Source of the DNA: Anastatus disparis
Taxonomy: Eukaryota > Arthropoda > Insecta > Hymenoptera > Eupelmidae
DNA length: 64,000 nucleotides
NCBI GenBank assembly: GCA_017163975.1
Contig: JAFFSR010000314.1
Coordinates: 5,442,501-5,506,500 of the forward strand
Direction: 5' to 3'
Numbering within the stretch: position 1 is the first letter of the stretch; every line of letters starts with the position of its first letter. A model generated the notes under the pieces. It was not told the DNA's origin, ran no database searches, and saw only the letters and a program-made list of their open reading frames with translations. A program made the translations under genes and the position numbers. This document shows, piece by piece, positions 23,145 through 33,709 of this stretch.

Positions 23145-24339
23145 AATGTTTGATGAAATTAATCTTTAATGTTTCCAAGATTGTTAATTTGTTAATTGTT
23201 AACAATTTATAAATAAATTTTACTTCATTATTATGTTTTCCACTTATTAATACACTTTATATGCTCGTTTTAATTTATATATATGTAACACACTGAAAGA
23301 CAAGAGTTTCTGATCAGTAAGCAAGTTAAACAATGAAAACTTTGTGTCAAATTAAATAAAATAAAAATTAATAAATAATAAATAACCTAAAATTTTTCTC
23401 TATATCAACTTTAATTAAATTATTTACAAAATTACAATAAATTTTGTGGTATTATTTATTAAAACTTTAATGTTTAATTAATATTTTTTGCAATGTTTAA
23501 TTTTTACATTATTTTTTCTAATCATGATGGAAAGAAAAAGCAAATTTGTAAAATTTATTATGTTTATTAATTTAAACAGTTCTTTTAATTGAGCTACGAA
23601 TTATTTAGCTACATATTGTTTAGCTTCACTATGAGGTTCAACACCTCTCTTTTTGATTTTATCCCAGAAATCAAAAACCAATTTGTAAATTTCTTCAAAT
23701 TCAGAAATGCCATGCCATAAATTTAAATTTCTTTGTTAGTTTTCTTAGTTTTCTTGATAATTCAAACTTTTTTATATAGAATTCCATTTATCTTTCAACT
23801 TTTGATAAGTCTGTACTATTTTTCTTATAATTGGCAAATTTTATCAAGGAGTTTTCAAAAAATTTATCTAAAGTTGCCTAATTATTCTTCTAAATTTATT
23901 ACATAAAAAAATTGTTAAATAAACTTCATTAAAGTATTTTAATTTAGCTTGATTCAAAATAATGTTTGTTTGAAAGTATATTTAAGAAGAAACAAGATTT
24001 ATTTAATGCAAAAATTTTTAAACAAGAATATTTTTAGAATTTTTATATTTATATAGCCTATCAAAAAGCTTAATAATTTTGTATTAATTTTTTATTAGTT
24101 TTTTATTATTATTAAATTCAACACGTGACATCCGATGGACAAACATTCTTAAATGTCTGTTTTATGCAGGAAAAGTTTACATTATCTTCACCCTAAATAA
24201 ATGGTAAAAGAAAATTTTATAAGATACAATGTATTAAAAAAGTAATTGAAAGATCAATATTTTTTTTCAAAAGTTATGAAGACTTACACCTAGAAAAAAG
24301 AAAATTCTTTGTATATCTGTATATCTTTGTTTACATTAC
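23145..24339. other. AT-rich spacer; possible minus-strand coding relic
   Basis: Mostly featureless. On the minus strand about 23905-23590 there are protein-like pieces in two frames (KFANYKKNSTDL, KKFELSRKLRKL, then EIYKLVFDFWDKIKKRGVEP followed by a stop after KQYVAK). I do not recognise the family. It may be a decayed exon or chance. Confidence 0.3.
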
Positions 24340-24960
24340 GATATAAAAGTTAGAAATTTTGTTGGTAATATTGTTCAAATTCTTTATGGTGTAGATTTTA
24401 TGGACCCACTGTACGTGGGAGGCAAAGACTGTTTTGCTGATTATAAAAGAGTTCTTGATAATATTGAATGTATATTAGCGTTCAAAATTAAAAATCCATT
24501 AAATAGCCCTGATGTTATAAAAGTAACCTCTGAACTTTTGATGTCAGAAGAATATTCTTGTGTAAGTGAAGAATTTAAGCAAGAATAAGCTCAATTTTAA
24601 AAAATAGTTGCAACCATAATTGCTAGGATTAGACAGCATATTAAATCGGATGCCCCAGTTTACAGGTATATTGTACGTTTAACTGTGTCACAACTTGTTG
24701 AATTTATTTATACAAGTAAGGATAAATGTATGAAAGCAAAAATTGATCAAGGCACTGCAGTTGGTGCTTTAGCTGCACAAAGTGTTGAAGAACCTTGTAC
24801 TTGAATAACCTTGAAAACTTTCCATTTCGCCCGTGTAGCATCTACGAACATAACTCAAGGTGTACCTCGTATTAATGAAATTATTAATGCTAATCTAAAA
24901 ATCAGTACTCCAATTGTAACAGCTTATTTGAAAGATGATATAGATCCTGAATTTAGATGT
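24340..24960 (+). pseudogene. RNA polymerase III largest subunit (RPC1) fragment
   Basis: About 205 codons matching the C-terminal third of RPC1, the catalytic subunit of RNA polymerase III. The match runs from VRNFVGNIVQILYGVDF through KRVLDNIE, VEFIYTSKDKCMKAKI and TAVGALAAQSVEEP to [20 protein letters not shown] and [17 protein letters not shown]. The last part covers the trigger-loop region. TAA at 24586-24588, a TAG soon after, and a TGA inside the trigger-loop motif destroy the frame. The usual GEPGTQ is changed to EEPCT-stop. No intron interrupts the fragment, so a processed copy or a single-exon fragment is possible. The match stops near residue EFR. Confidence 0.88.
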
Positions 24961-25065
24961 ACTGGAAGCCACTATCATTTCCTTCAACAGTGTGTGTTCC
25001 GAAATTATATCATCATTTTCCATTTAACAAATACTTTTTATAGAAAGTTAAGCCGAGTAAAATAA

Positions 25066-25860
25066 TGAATATTTAATTATTTTTTTTATTGATGAAACAA
25101 CTCTTTAAAATAAGTAAATTTTTATTAAAAAATAATTATTTAAGCTTACAATAACTCCAAGTCTTATTTGCCTTTCGAAAGTAATTGGAATTATTATAAT
25201 AAGGAGTAATGTTTAATTAATAATTAAGCTTCTAATTGATAAATAAAATCCTACTACAAGATTTTTAAACTTATTAATTTTTAGGTATTGAAACCAGATG
25301 CTTATGTTTAATATACGACAGGCTATTTTCAATAAAAAAAATAAATAATGCATGAAAATTTATATTTTAAACTGCCATAACTCCTTATTGGTGGCTCTGA
25401 CTTACACAATCAAAAATTTATTTTAAAGTTTATGGAAAATAGAAAAAAATAAGCCCTCGAAAGCCAATTTCTTGAGTGGCGAACAATAAATAATTTCAAT
25501 TTTTATGTTATACATATAAGGACCAATCAAAAAACTGCAAAATTTAGTTCTGTAAATAATCATGTCAACTCTTCTCTTCATTTACAACAAGAAGTATTCG
25601 TATTTATTTTTCTCTAAAACATCAGGATTTTTAGAAAAAAAATGATAAAATTGGGATTTTTCCAAAAATTTTGAAAAATTTTGAAATTTCAAGGTTCTGT
25701 AGCTCTTGATCCTTTCAATCTAGATGATTCCAAATTTTTTTACATATTTTGGGTAACAAAAAGAATAAGTTTTCAGAGTTTCAGCGATTTTTATTCTTTT
25801 GCTCTCTCAGTTGGCGTGAAATGTCCCATTTATACATATATATATATATATCATCCTATA
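25066..25860. other. AT-rich spacer
   Basis: No coding signal. The frame at 25681-26130 crosses a (TA)n run and a C-rich tract and is judged fortuitous. Confidence 0.5.
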
Positions 25861-25887
25861 TTATATAGTTATATTAAAAATTCAGTT

Positions 25888-26082
25888 TCAGCCCCCCCCC
25901 CACAGCTCCCAATAATGTTTTGTAAGGAATCCCTACAAAATAACGTAAAATTGTTTGTAATTCTACGATATTTTATAACCATTCACTCCCTCTATAGGTC
26001 CCTCCACCCCCCCGTACCCCCCACGTCCCCCGTAGCCCCCCCGTATGCCCCCCCGCATCATTCCCACTGCCCCCCCACTCGT
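25888..26082. repeat. C-run-rich tract
   Basis: About ten runs of four to nine C on the plus strand (CCCCCCCCC near 25893, then clusters at 26000-26080 such as CCCCCCGTACCCCCC), in otherwise AT-rich DNA. The minus strand therefore has clustered G-runs that could form G-quadruplexes. Confidence 0.85.
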
Positions 26083-26368
26083 GTAATGACTCGTATAACA
26101 GTTTATAACTTGCATGCATTATTATGTTAATTAATATAATGTGGTATATCTAATGAAAAACGAAATTATATTTTTAATACTAAAATTTTATTATATAATA
26201 CTTTGATATTTATACATTAATAAAATTATTAATAGATAAAAAAATTTGTTCTTATATTATTAATTAATGAATTAAGACTTCTTGTTAAAACATTTACATG
26301 AAGAATAAGTAATTATATTTATAAAACACATGATATATCTGAAAAAACAAATAATAATTTAATTATGA

Positions 26369-26851
26369 TTGTTTATTTATATAAATAAACAATCGAGTTT
26401 CCACACCACCTTACATTTCAAACTAGTTATTATGATGAATTGCATTCATATATTTAATTTAATTGGAAATGATGTTGAAGTAAATGATATTATCGATCAA
26501 CATTCAATGGATTATTTAAATAATCAAATTGAAGACCACTTAAATTATGAAGAAGAATATGAATATTATTTAGAAAGCTTAAATGATAATATTTCAGAGG
26601 ATACAGAAATTTCTCAATTAAATAATATTATTAATTCATATATTGGCGGGAATGAAGAAAAAGTTGAATACAATAATTGGAATAAAGTACCAGAATATTA
26701 TAAATATTACGTTTATAAAATTATAGAATATAAAATTCAAATATGTGAACCAATAACAGAATATTATATTAATCAAAATTATCAAATTTATTTTAGATAT
26801 TTATTACGATTAGTTAATATTATTAAGAACATATTTGATCAAAATTTATAA
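26369..26851 (+). CDS. Hypothetical acidic protein, 160 codons
   Basis: An unbroken frame rich in Asn, Glu, Tyr and Ile with no recognised domain. From Met22 or Met23 (MMNCIHIFNLIGNDVEV) the product would be about 139 residues. The N-terminal ~20 residues before that come from a short palindrome (TTTATATAAATAAAC) and are less likely to be translated. A strongly acidic stretch (EDHLNYEEEYEYYLESL) is followed by a Tyr/Ile-rich C-terminal half that could be helical. No signal peptide or membrane segment is obvious. A GTAAGT splice-donor match follows the stop codon. At this AT content a 483-bp open frame is notable, but function and reality are unproven. Confidence 0.5.
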   Translation: MFIYINKQSSFHTTLHFKLVIMMNCIHIFNLIGNDVEVNDIIDQHSMDYLNNQIEDHLNYEEEYEYYLESLNDNISEDTEISQLNNIINSYIGGNEEKVEYNNWNKVPEYYKYYVYKIIEYKIQICEPITEYYINQNYQIYFRYLLRLVNIIKNIFDQNL

Positions 26852-27499
26852 AAGTAAGTAATAAAAAGTAAGTTTAATATTTCAAAATTATTTTATTTTA
26901 TATATATACAAATTAAAATCATTAAAATAATATAATGATTTAATGATCTTATGAATATTAATAATAATTACATCACTTATTTTTGAATATTAAAGTAAAC
27001 AAATTTTTAAATTTTAGTATAAAATATTGATATATCTTAAAAAATGTAAAAATAAGTCAAAAAGATATCAAAAAGGAATTATATCAAAATAATCCTATAA
27101 ATCTTAAGACATAAATAAACATTATGATACATCAAATATAATACTAATAAAATTTTTATACCAAATAATTATTTAAAAATTTTCATATAGTTTTAAATTT
27201 ATTATAATTTTGATCATTAATATCATTTAATTAATAATAAGTTATTTTTTCACTTATATATTGTACGATATCACTATTTTTTTATTCATATTCAATACAT
27301 AAAATAAATTATATTATAAATGTATAACTAATCTATGTAATATTATCTATAAAATAAAGTGGTTTTTAGGGCTCCATGGAGGGTTTCCACTAATCAAAAA
27401 ATCTAACGCGCCGTAACGTTACCTCTATATTTCACACAGTTAAAATATATTAGTTAAATTAAAATCTATATTTAAATATTGAAAAATTTATACAATTAA
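26852..27499. other. AT-rich segment inside the inverted arms
   Basis: No gene seen. Between about 27360 and 27425 there is a more GC-rich patch (GGGCTCCATGGAGGG, CGCGCCGTAACGTTAC). Confidence 0.5.
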
Positions 27500-27733
27500 A
27501 TTAAATATATGAATGCAATTCATCATAATAACTAGTTTGAAATGTAAGGTGGTGTGGAAACTCGTTTAGTTTATAAGGTATAAACAATCATAATTAAATT
27601 ATTATTTGTTTTTCAGATATATTATGTGATTTATAAATGATTAATTTTTCTTTTATTGGTAAAATATATGTAAGATATGCATAATCACCAATGGGGGTTG
27701 GCGAGCAGAGCGAGCAGGGGGGTACCCTCCCTA

Positions 27734-27770
<37 letters not shown>
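27734..27770. repeat. (TA)n microsatellite
   Basis: About 17 TA dinucleotides directly before an AATATTTAGAATAAATTCC copy. Confidence 0.9.
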
Positions 27771-27773
<3 letters not shown>

Positions 27774-28081
27774 TAGAATAAATTCCTTAATTTTAAAATA
27801 TCTGGAATCGGTCTGCTTATTAAATTTATACCTATATTATAATTTATCATATATATATATACACTACCCTCCAGCCACATTTGCCCACCCTACATAAAAA
27901 TCGATAAAACTTTAAAGTTTTGTGGCTCAGTGAAAAATAGTCGTAATTAAAAAATTCCGACTGGGTTTTAAAAAGGGTTTAAAAACCTTTAATTTAAGCC
28001 AAGTTGAGCAAAAAAAAATTAAAAAATGCATGCCTTATGCGTAAAAAACTAACTAAAAATATTCAATTTTTTTTGCCCCTA

Positions 28082-28711
28082 TTCAAATGCCTGCCATTTT
28101 TGCGGAAATTATCGAATTATAGAAAAACAAATTGGAGGTAAAAGCTAAAGGAATCACCTTTAAAATGAGCTATATAAAGCTCATTTATGATCGATTTTAC
28201 GGTAGTTATGGTCATTTTTTATGAAAAAAACGATTTTTTTTAATAGCTATTATCTCAAAAAATATGCATGATATAAAAAAATTTTTAATGAAAAAATTGT
28301 TTATTTTTGAGTCAAAAATATAAATATTTAGATTTAACTGAAATCCGGAAGAAAAATTTTTTTTTTAATTTATTAGAATATAAATATTGAATAAATGGAT
28401 TTTTTTTCAATGGGATCAAAAATGAATGAAATCTTTTTTTACTGATTCTCAGTTGAACCTGAATATTTATTTTTTTGACTCAAAAATAAACAACTTTTTT
28501 ATTAAAAATTTTTTTATATTATGCGTATTTTTTAAGATAATAGCTATTTAAAAAAATCGTTTATTTTTCATAAAAAATGACCATAACTACCGTAAAATCG
28601 ATCATAAATGAGCTTTCTATAGCTCATTTTGAAGGTGACTCCTTTAGCTTTTACCTCCATTTTGTTTTTCTATGATTCGATAATTTCCGCAAAAATGGCA
28701 GGCATTTGAAT
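28082..28711. mobile_element. 630-bp palindromic foldback
   Basis: Arms of about 250 bp pair around a centre near 28400. TTCAAATGCCTGCCATTTTT at left matches AAAAATGGCAGGCATTTGAA at right, with further matches through TAAAATGAGCTAT and CGATTTTACGGTAGTTATGG. No coding capacity. Confidence 0.85.
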
Positions 28712-29439
28712 TTTTAGGTGAAAATTACACTAACATTAAAAATAGTCTAACAGCTTCCTAAAGAGAGGCATATGTACCAGGGTAGGCTTAAACTGTTTTT
28801 TCTACCATATTCATTATGCTCAAAAAATTTGAGAATGATCGAAAGTACGTTACTTTTTTTATAGCTCAAGAAACACACGTAGAAATATATGAAAAAAGTA
28901 TCATTTTTGATGTATAAAATTATATACCGTGAACAACGTTTGTTCAATCGATATCAAAATTAATTACATATTCTACTTGCAGAAACGAGTAATTTAAGCC
29001 CTTATTGAAGTGTGTGTCACTCCAGAAACTTGTATTATAGACTTTTCAATTGTTGTGAAGACAATTTCTCAAAATTAAAAAGTTCCAGATATATCCCTAT
29101 ATATATATAACGGATTAATAGTTTTTAATAATATTGTGTATTCTTGTTTTTTAATTTTTTCATTTTTTTATCAGATAAGTTCATAGTTATTTTTAAGGTT
29201 AATATTATATTATTTTACATAAGATATTGTATACTTTGTGACTGTTTTTTGTGATTTTCAAGATTGAAAAAGTTTAGTGCTAAATAATTTTTGAAGAAAT
29301 AAAAAATGTAAAAGTTCATTTCCAAAGAAGATGGAGGAAGTATCATTGTTGAAATCCTTATAATCTTCAGTTTGCTCAGTTAAAGTCTAATGGACCTGGT
29401 CATGTAATCAACAATGTTGCATGGATTTTTTTTTCACTT
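28712..29439. other. Spacer between two palindromes
   Basis: No credible gene. The 66-codon frame at 28747-28947 on the minus strand has no supporting feature. Confidence 0.5.
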
Positions 29440-29816
29440 GGGTACAGATGAAATCTTGGTTTTCAATAAAAAAATGACGTTTTTCATTTTCAATTTTTGA
29501 CTCATAGCACCTACAAAATAATCCATGCGTGATGTTGTTCAAAACCATCTAAAGAATCTATAAAAAAAATTTCAGCACGAAATATTAAAAACTATGTGAC
29601 TAGTAGTATTTTAACTACTGCCTCATTTACCTCTAAACTAAGCAGCAGTTAAAATACTACTAGTCACTAATATTTCGTGCTGAAATTTTTTTCATAGATT
29701 CTTAAGATGGTTTTGAACAACATCGCGCATGGATTATGTTGTAGGTGCTATAAGTCAAAAATTAAAAATTAAAAATGTAATTTTTTTATTGAAAAACAAG
29801 ATTTCACCTGAACCCC
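29440..29816. mobile_element. Palindromic MITE ending in poly-C
   Basis: Arms of about 175 bp pair around 29628: GGGTACAGATGAAATCTTGG at left and ACAAGATTTCACCTGAACCC at right, with ACTAGTAGTATTTTAACT against AGTTAAAATACTACTAGT near the centre. A run of about 11 C follows immediately. Confidence 0.85.
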
Positions 29817-30065
29817 CCCCCCCTTTAAAATATAATTAAAAAATCAACTGGTGATATTTTTGTAATTACCGTAAGTAAATTCTGAAACTATTTAGTAATT
29901 ATTTTAAAAATTATTTTAAATTTATTAATAATTTTACAATTATTTTAAAATTTATTTAAAATCTTAAAATTATTTTACACAGTAAGGTATAAATTTAATA
30001 AGCAGACCGATTTCAAATATTTTAAAATTAAGGAATTTATTCTAAATATTAAAAAAAGTTTGTGT

Positions 30066-30536
30066 GCATTTTGAAGGGTGATATAAATCATAAAAACATT
30101 GGAAACAAAAGTACTTTTCGCACCAAGCACATTTTATGAATGCAATTAAATCACATTCACATTTTTTACTATTTTTTAATGAGAAGCACGCCTTATTAAC
30201 ATTCATAAAGATATTTCTATCAGTAATTAGTCCAGAAGAGTACCATGCGTATTAAATCATTGGTCTAAATAATGGTGCAGATAGCTGATGGTGAATAATC
30301 AAATGAGTTTTCACAGCATCATCTCGAGAGTTTAATTGCCTTTGCCGCTGCATTAAATAAGTAGCGTTTTGTAATTTTTTCAGAAACAATTTAATCTGTC
30401 TATGTAAATATATGCCCAATGGCTGGCGGTAAGGTGTGCAACTGGGAGGTATATATTTAATTACTCAAGTTGATTCATTTTTTTCATTTTCGAATTTCTC
30501 AAATAAACTGCATTGGGATTGGCCACCCCAATAATT
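30066..30536 (-). pseudogene. pogo/jerky-like transposase, C-terminal part
   Basis: Continues the transposase at 30537-31121 after a frameshift. It contains WGGQSQCSLFEKFENEKN, a stop after EST, then YIPPSCTPYRQPLGIYLHRQ and a cysteine-rich tail (CAWCEKYFCFQCF). In pogo-like enzymes a catalytic aspartate normally follows QPL or QPC in this motif; here glycine stands at that position. Together with stops near 30465 and 30279 this marks a dead gene. Confidence 0.75.
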
Positions 30537-31121
30537 TTAAATTAATATAAAATTATTGTTGTCTACATAAGATTGCAGTACATCTTTTTTATATTCTTCA
30601 AATGAAACTTTTGATAATTTCCCAGATTTGGAACATTTAATGGAAACGTTTTTGTATTCCTCTTCAAGAGTGTCCATTTGCAGTTGTATCCGTGGGCCAA
30701 ACTTTCCTGTGACTTCTTGCAGACATAAAAAAACTTTCGGTAATAGCTTTCCTGAAGCAGTAATTGAATACTGTGCAGTATACGTATGTGTAATTTTATT
30801 TACATCTCCAAGATACACTTTTATAGACTTTTGGCCAATGTATCCAAGTGTTCTTTCTATATTTGATCTGTACTCACACCCCATCTGATCAGTATTAATA
30901 ACAAAATCTAAATTGCAGGTGGGTATATGTACATGGTATTCTTCCTGAAATTTGGAACTAATGTTTTGAATTTCTTCTATGTATTTAAACGCTTTAGGTT
31001 TCATGTATTTCGTCACCTTTCTTTGACGAGTTATGTTATTTTTTTTAAAGGCACTTGCCCAAGATGGTAAAGCCTCAAATGAAAAAGTCCCATTTCCAAT
31101 GAATTGTGTTGCTGCTTGCAA
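30537..31121 (-). pseudogene. pogo/jerky-like DDE transposase, central part
   Basis: 194 codons. The N-terminus is the end of a helix-turn-helix DNA-binding region (WASAFKKNNITRQRKVTKYM). The DDE domain opens with VINTDQMGCEYR, providing the first catalytic aspartate, and continues YTAQYSITASGKLLPKVFLC and VSIKCSKSGKLSKVSFEEY. The last residues NFILI should be followed by the second catalytic aspartate (D/YWGGQ), which falls after a frame change. Coding sequence also continues upstream of the first Met to about 31290 (EVHQWKKDVINGGTKF), interrupted by a stop. The family is the DDE_1 group of Tc1/mariner-related enzymes. Confidence 0.8.
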
Positions 31122-31291
31122 ACCCCATTCTTGGATGTTCCTCGTGGAAACTGGCTGTTTATTTATACGGGTATCTTGAAATCTTTTTAGAGTGCAGTTA
31201 TCAATTTCTATTTATTTGTCGAATTTTGTACCCCCGTTTATTACATCTTTTTTCCATTGATGAACTTCATCTTTTCGTATTCCTGTTATAA

Positions 31292-31889
31292 ATAACCAGC
31301 TAGATAATAAATATCCAGGTGGATTATCTACTTGGATATCTAGGTGGATATCACTCTGATCGAGTTGGATATCACTCTGATCTTCATTTACCTGGATGCA
31401 GCTAAAATCTATTCGGATATTTTTTACGAAAACTTATAATTAGGCATTATAAGCATTTGTATAACATAATAATACTACCAATAAAAGAAAATTAAAAATT
31501 TTACCCAAATTAAAATTATCCAGGAGGATTATCCTCTTGGATATCCAGTTGGATTACTAAAATCGAAAAATTAAGAAGTAATTTTATTAAATAATTTACT
31601 GAAAAGCATACTTTATAATTTTTCGATTTTATTAATCCAACTGGATATCCAAGAGGATAATCCTCCTGGATAATTTTACTATGAATAAAATTTTGAATTT
31701 TCTTTTATTTGTAGTATTATTGTTATACAAAAGCTTCCAATCCCTAATGATTAGTTTTCGTAAAAAAATATCCAAATGGATTTTAGCGGTATCTAGGTGA
31801 ATGAAGATCAGAGTGATATCCAACTCCATTAGAATGATATCCACCTGGATATTCAAGTGGATAATTCACCTGGATATCCAGCTAGTTAT
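31292..31889. mobile_element. Palindromic element with GGATATCCA motifs, inside the transposase
   Basis: Ends TAACCAGCTAGATAATAA and GGATATCCAGCTAGTTA are inverted. The arms contain repeated GTGGATATCACTCTGATC-type units and a perfect inner palindrome around ATCCAGGAGGATTATCCTC and its complement near 31520 and 31660. It separates the DNA-binding and catalytic parts of the pogo-like pseudogene, so it inserted there. Confidence 0.85.
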
Positions 31890-32454
31890 TTTCAACAAAG
31901 ATTAAACAAGGACCAATGAATTTTTGTAAAGTTTTTAAATTCCAATTCAGATGTTCACGAAAAAGATTAACAGCCTTAATCTTTTTGTTGATTGGAATAA
32001 AACTGAATTTCTTTTTTTTATCTTGAGGTTTATAACCAGTAGACGATTGGCTTGAAGAAAGTGATTCTATTTTAAAAATAGATCATTCAATATTTTAAAT
32101 TACTAATAAAATATTTTCTAATGAAATATTTTTATCTGAAGATTCTGAAGTCAATTCTTCACTATACTGATCGCTTGGTTCATCAACTTCCTACTCAACA
32201 ATTTCACTTTCTGAACACAGTTCTCCACATATCACTAGTTTGAAATCATTGTTGTTAATATAATCTATTAAAATATTTTTCATTTCTTGGCCAGCATTTT
32301 CTACTCTCATTGAAGAAGATATGGATGAAGACTTATTAATGATGCTTTTTTCTTTTAATATTTCAATACATTTATAAACATTAACAGTTGTCAATTCTAG
32401 TGCATCATTTTCAATCTTATGATAATCTTTATCCTCACTTGGATCACACTCCAT
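31890..32454 (-). pseudogene. pogo/jerky-like transposase, N-terminal part
   Basis: A minus-strand frame starting at ATG 32454 (MECDPSEDKDYHKIEND) runs 87 codons to a stop at 32191. It resumes as an acidic stretch (EELTSESSDKNIS) and then the basic DNA-binding start (INKKIKAVNLFREHLNWNLK). At least three stops interrupt it. The gene context (same strand, pieces in order, split by the palindrome) supports one ancestral reading frame. Confidence 0.65.
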
Positions 32455-32700
32455 TTAAAAATTTTTTTTATAATAACCAACGTAAAATCAATCAATTATT
32501 AACTCTAAATGAGTTTGATAGTAATAAAATAATAATTGATAAAATGTAATAATAAATAAAAAAATTGATGTATAAAAAATGAAATTGTAACTAAAAAAAT
32601 CTATTCGTATGAAATTCAATTGAAAAAAACTCTATTTGTAAATCGATTATAAGCAATAATAACTAATATATTCTATAATAAAAATAAATAGTAAAAAATT
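32455..32700. other. AT-rich leader of the transposase relic
   Basis: Directly upstream of the minus-strand start codon. No terminal repeat matching the other end was recognised. Confidence 0.4.
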
Positions 32701-33560
32701 TAAAAAATAGATATTATAATATATCTATTGAGACCTCACTTAATGATTTTCATATAGAAAAGCATCATGGTAATAAGCGGCGAAAGGGGATATAAGAAAG
32801 ACCCGAACGCGCGTTCACAAGCACGCAGCTACGCCACTAATTTCGACAGCCAAGCGACTATCAAGTGTAACGCGTATACTTTACAATGTGTAATATCCCT
32901 ACTCTAAGGCGGTAGAGTAGGAATGTAGCGGCAAGCGCCGCAAATGCGGAGTACCTTGCTCAACGAGAAGCTTGTACTCCGCACTCTCATTCCATCATTG
33001 GGTCAATAAACTTATCTTAATTTTAATTCTGTGTACCTTAGTACTTTTCTTTTTATTCAAGTTCAAAGGACAGCGAAAGAGAACAAAATACGTGCTCCGT
33101 ACCTTTGTGAACTTGAATAAAGTAAAATTAGATATTCGCGTGTAAAGTCCGCGATTGAATATTTTGAATCTTAGTGATTTTAATCTACTAAAATAACGCG
33201 TGTGAAGTGTTAGTGTTTTTACCTTCACAGTTCAACTTATTAAATGAAATAGCCAAAAAGGCACATTCTGTATGCTTTGCATTTACGTGCTGATCGCAAA
33301 GCGTTGGCTTGGGTCACACACGTCTTTGCAAGTGTTTAATTGAATATATTGAATAGATTGTCGCGTTTGCCGAAGACAACATGAAAGGGTAATGAGAGGC
33401 AATAAGTTATACCTAATGCTATCCTCTTTCCTTATTCAAATCTCCTTTTGAAATGCTTTAAAATTAAAAGGGTAAGATCGAGCGTATGGACCCGAATCTG
33501 GCAAGCAAGACGTCTTGTCAGTGTACGGTCTAGCGATGTCTAACTCCCTTACACAAAATA
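32700..33560 (+). repeat. LTR-like or promoter-bearing segment, GC-raised
   Basis: A block with clearly higher GC than its surroundings. It has GGGATATAAGAAAG (TATA-like, about 32789), a hairpin CTCTAAGGCGGTAGAG near 32913, and AATAAACTTATC (poly-A-signal-like) near 33006. This order (TATA, about 200 bp, AATAAA) is typical of an LTR. No second copy or internal region was identified in the window, so a solo LTR is inferred, with uncertain ends. Confidence 0.35.
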
Positions 33561-33709
33561 ATTAAAGTCATAAATGCAACGAGTTTGTACATGGAGCGGT
33601 TAGGCGCATGTTAAACTCGGAGTATCAACCTATCGGGCATCCATCTTGTCTCACTCGCACGCGCGATCGGTTCTATACCTGAAACGATCGTTTCTTATAG
33701 TAAAACAAG

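Larger units (their letters stand above)
26310..27640. mobile_element. Inverted-arm segment enclosing an open frame
   Basis: The left arm (about 26310-26465, with CGAGTTTCCACACCACCTTA and GATGAATTGCATTCATATAT) recurs as reverse complement at about 27500-27640 with high identity. The arms enclose the 160-codon frame below plus about 650 bp of AT-rich DNA. The 5' end of the frame lies inside the left arm, so the N-terminal coding sequence is present in both arms. Confidence 0.75.
27768..30051. repeat. Segment bounded by 66-bp inverted repeats
   Basis: 27768-27833 (AATATTTAGAATAAATTCC ... AATCGGTCTGCTTATTAA) is the reverse complement of 29985-30051 with few mismatches. The right copy overlaps the end of the pogo-like transposase relic (its last codons and stop read into it). 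The two copies may therefore be the tails of two copies of that element in opposite orientation, rather than the ends of one transposon. Two large palindromes lie between them. Confidence 0.55.

Noticed and set aside
25681..26130. 149-codon frame
   Set aside because: It runs through a (TA)n stretch and the C-run tract, giving Tyr/Ile and Pro repeats; no protein character.
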